A program made the translations under genes and the position numbers. Below are positions 62,889 through 64,000 of a DNA stretch of 64,000 nucleotides, in pieces. Source of the stretch: Chitinophagaceae bacterium (GTDB lineage: Bacteria > Bacteroidota > Bacteroidia > Chitinophagales > Chitinophagaceae). The notes below the pieces were generated by a model that had not been told where the DNA came from, did no database searches, and worked only from the letters and a program-made list of their open reading frames with translations. The stretch is taken from positions 1-64,000 of the forward strand of contig CANGOX010000003.1 in assembly GCA_947455605.1 (NCBI GenBank), given 5' to 3'. Numbering within the stretch: position 1 is the first letter of the stretch; each line of letters starts with the position of its first letter.

Positions 62889-64000
62889 ATGGATACGAAT
62901 TTTAACCCAGACAAACAGCATACCCTTAATAGTCCTATCAGTATCAGTGGCACCGGCTTACATACCGGTGTTTTGGTTGATATGACCCTCAGACCCGCCA
63001 ATCCGGGTTTTGGCATTCAGTTTCAACGTATTGACCTTCCCCAGCAACCCATTATCAAGGCCGATTGTGATCTGGTAACCGATACAAGCCGGGGTACTAC
63101 TTTACAGGTGGGTGATGCCAAAGTAAGCACAGTTGAACATGTACTGGCTGCATTGGTAGGCATGGGTGTAGACAATGTATTGATTGAAGTAAACGGACCA
63201 GAGATCCCGATCATGGACGGCAGCTCTACCCCATTCATTACACTGATCGAAGAAACCGGAGTATTGGAGCAGGAAGCCACCAAAGCCTGGTATAGTATAG
63301 ACGAGAATATTTATCATTATGATGAAGGTAAAAGGGTAGAAATGGTGGCATTACCTTCTATGGATTACCAGATCACTACACTGATCGATTTCAACAGTCC
63401 GGTTTTGGGTACACAGCATGCAGGATTAAAGACGATCAAAGATTTTAAAACCGAGATCGCCCCCTGCCGTACATTTTGTTTCTTACATGAACTGGAAGCC
63501 TTATTGGATAACGACCTGATCAAAGGCGGTGATATCAATAACGCGATCGTTGTAGTTGATAAACCGGTAACCGATGCAGAAATGACACGTTTGGCCAAAG
63601 TTTTCAAACGCGACAAAATAGAAGTGAAGAGTGAAGGCTATCTTAATAACCTCGAACTCCGTTTTCCTAATGAGCCGGCCCGACATAAACTGTTGGATGT
63701 AGTGGGTGATCTTGCCCTTATCGGCTATCCGATCAAAGCCCGCATTATTGCCAACAGGCCCGGACACAGCACAAATGTAGAGTTTGCCAAGAAGATCAAA
63801 CAATACATCAAAAAGAACAGGCATGTAAAAGATGTTCCGGTGTATGATCCTTCTATGCCTCCGGTATTTTCACTGGAGAAAATAGAAAAGACCCTACCAC
63901 ACAGACATCCCTTTCTTTTTGTAGATAAGATCATTGAACTGACCGATACACATATTGTTGGGATCAAGAACGTAACTTTCAATGAGTGGTTCTTCCCCGG
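62889..64000 (+). CDS. Bifunctional LpxC-FabZ (partial, runs off window)
   Basis: Residues 1-370 are visible. LpxC deacetylase spans about 10-310 with zinc ligands H84 (STVEHVLAAL), H266 and D270 (RHKLLDVVGDLAL) and catalytic H293 (RPGHSTNV). The FabZ dehydratase begins near 328 (IEKTLPHRHPFLFVDKI) and is cut at the segment before its catalytic His (NEWFFPG). LpxC commits UDP-acyl-GlcNAc to lipid A; FabZ dehydrates 3-hydroxyacyl-ACP. The two compete for the same acyl pool, and the fusion is typical of Bacteroidota. The track omits this open ORF. lpxA is expected next. Confidence 0.95.
   Translation, partial: MDTNFNPDKQHTLNSPISISGTGLHTGVLVDMTLRPANPGFGIQFQRIDLPQQPIIKADCDLVTDTSRGTTLQVGDAKVSTVEHVLAALVGMGVDNVLIEVNGPEIPIMDGSSTPFITLIEETGVLEQEATKAWYSIDENIYHYDEGKRVEMVALPSMDYQITTLIDFNSPVLGTQHAGLKTIKDFKTEIAPCRTFCFLHELEALLDNDLIKGGDINNAIVVVDKPVTDAEMTRLAKVFKRDKIEVKSEGYLNNLELRFPNEPARHKLLDVVGDLALIGYPIKARIIANRPGHSTNVEFAKKIKQYIKKNRHVKDVPVYDPSMPPVFSLEKIEKTLPHRHPFLFVDKIIELTDTHIVGIKNVTFNEWFFP

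Overview
The window comes from a Gram-negative member of the Bacteroidota, most likely the Chitinophagaceae. The lineage call is an inference from several markers. There is an LpxC-FabZ fusion, a PorX-type response regulator (REC plus PglZ), and a secreted subtilase with a C-terminal type IX secretion (T9SS) sorting domain. YceI/DUF5777 and MbnP-type families are present, and many intergenic regions carry the Bacteroidota -7 promoter element TAnnTTTG. The sequence is chromosomal and mostly housekeeping. I see no transposase, integrase, phage gene or CRISPR array, and no gap between genes exceeds 300 bp.

Layout. 1-2.4 kb: partial aldo/keto reductase, stand-alone B12-binding mutase domain, TRIC/UPF0126 channel, enoyl-CoA hydratase. 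2.5-5.8 kb: a secreted phosphodiesterase and GH29 alpha-L-fucosidase pair. 6.0-7.4 kb: fumC. 7.5-14.2 kb: a four-gene planctomycete-type cytochrome operon (PSCyt1/DUF1549/DUF1553, DUF1501, sugar isomerase-like, DUF2231-cytochrome-LRR). 14.3-16.9 kb: amidohydrolase lipoprotein and a cysteine-rich AraC regulator. 17.1-23.6 kb: gyrB, a small DUF5679-like protein, mfd, a lipoprotein. 23.7-31.4 kb: T9SS subtilase, a ferredoxin-NADP reductase-like protein, glyS, a secreted M24 peptidase. 31.5-36.0 kb: a YihY / MazG-like / truncated hemoglobin / dtd operon, divergent from arfB-mbnP-mbnH. 36.1-41.6 kb: flippase, Crp regulator, DUF4260, fRMsr, rhlE, tRNA-Leu(UAG), a coiled-coil protein. 41.6-48.0 kb: PAS histidine kinase with a REC-Crp regulator, preceded by a six-gene envelope redox cluster. 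48.3-52.9 kb: tig-clpP-clpP-clpX and a small helical protein. 53.0-60.1 kb: TPR histidine kinase, acyl-CoA dehydrogenase, HhH protein, PhnP-like hydrolase, porX. 60.4-64.0 kb: HD hydrolase, lpxD and lpxC-fabZ, the last cut by the window end.

The most interesting system is the tightly packed mbnP-mbnH pair. MbnP carries the WxW motif whose first tryptophan, in the described methanotroph system, is oxidised to kynurenine by the diheme enzyme MbnH to make a copper site. Here the pair sits behind the ribosome-rescue gene arfB, with no methanobactin genes in view. Second is the envelope redox cluster (two cytochrome lipoproteins, OB-fold protein, YceI, DUF5777 barrel, small secreted protein), which lies next to a redox-style sensor pair.

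A third theme is intergenic. Several gene ends carry families of short repeated words arranged as long inverted pairs, some enclosing an intrinsic terminator. These families recur in unrelated gaps across the window. They also create false upstream start codons in the ORF track, as at lpxD, so several starts have been moved downstream.
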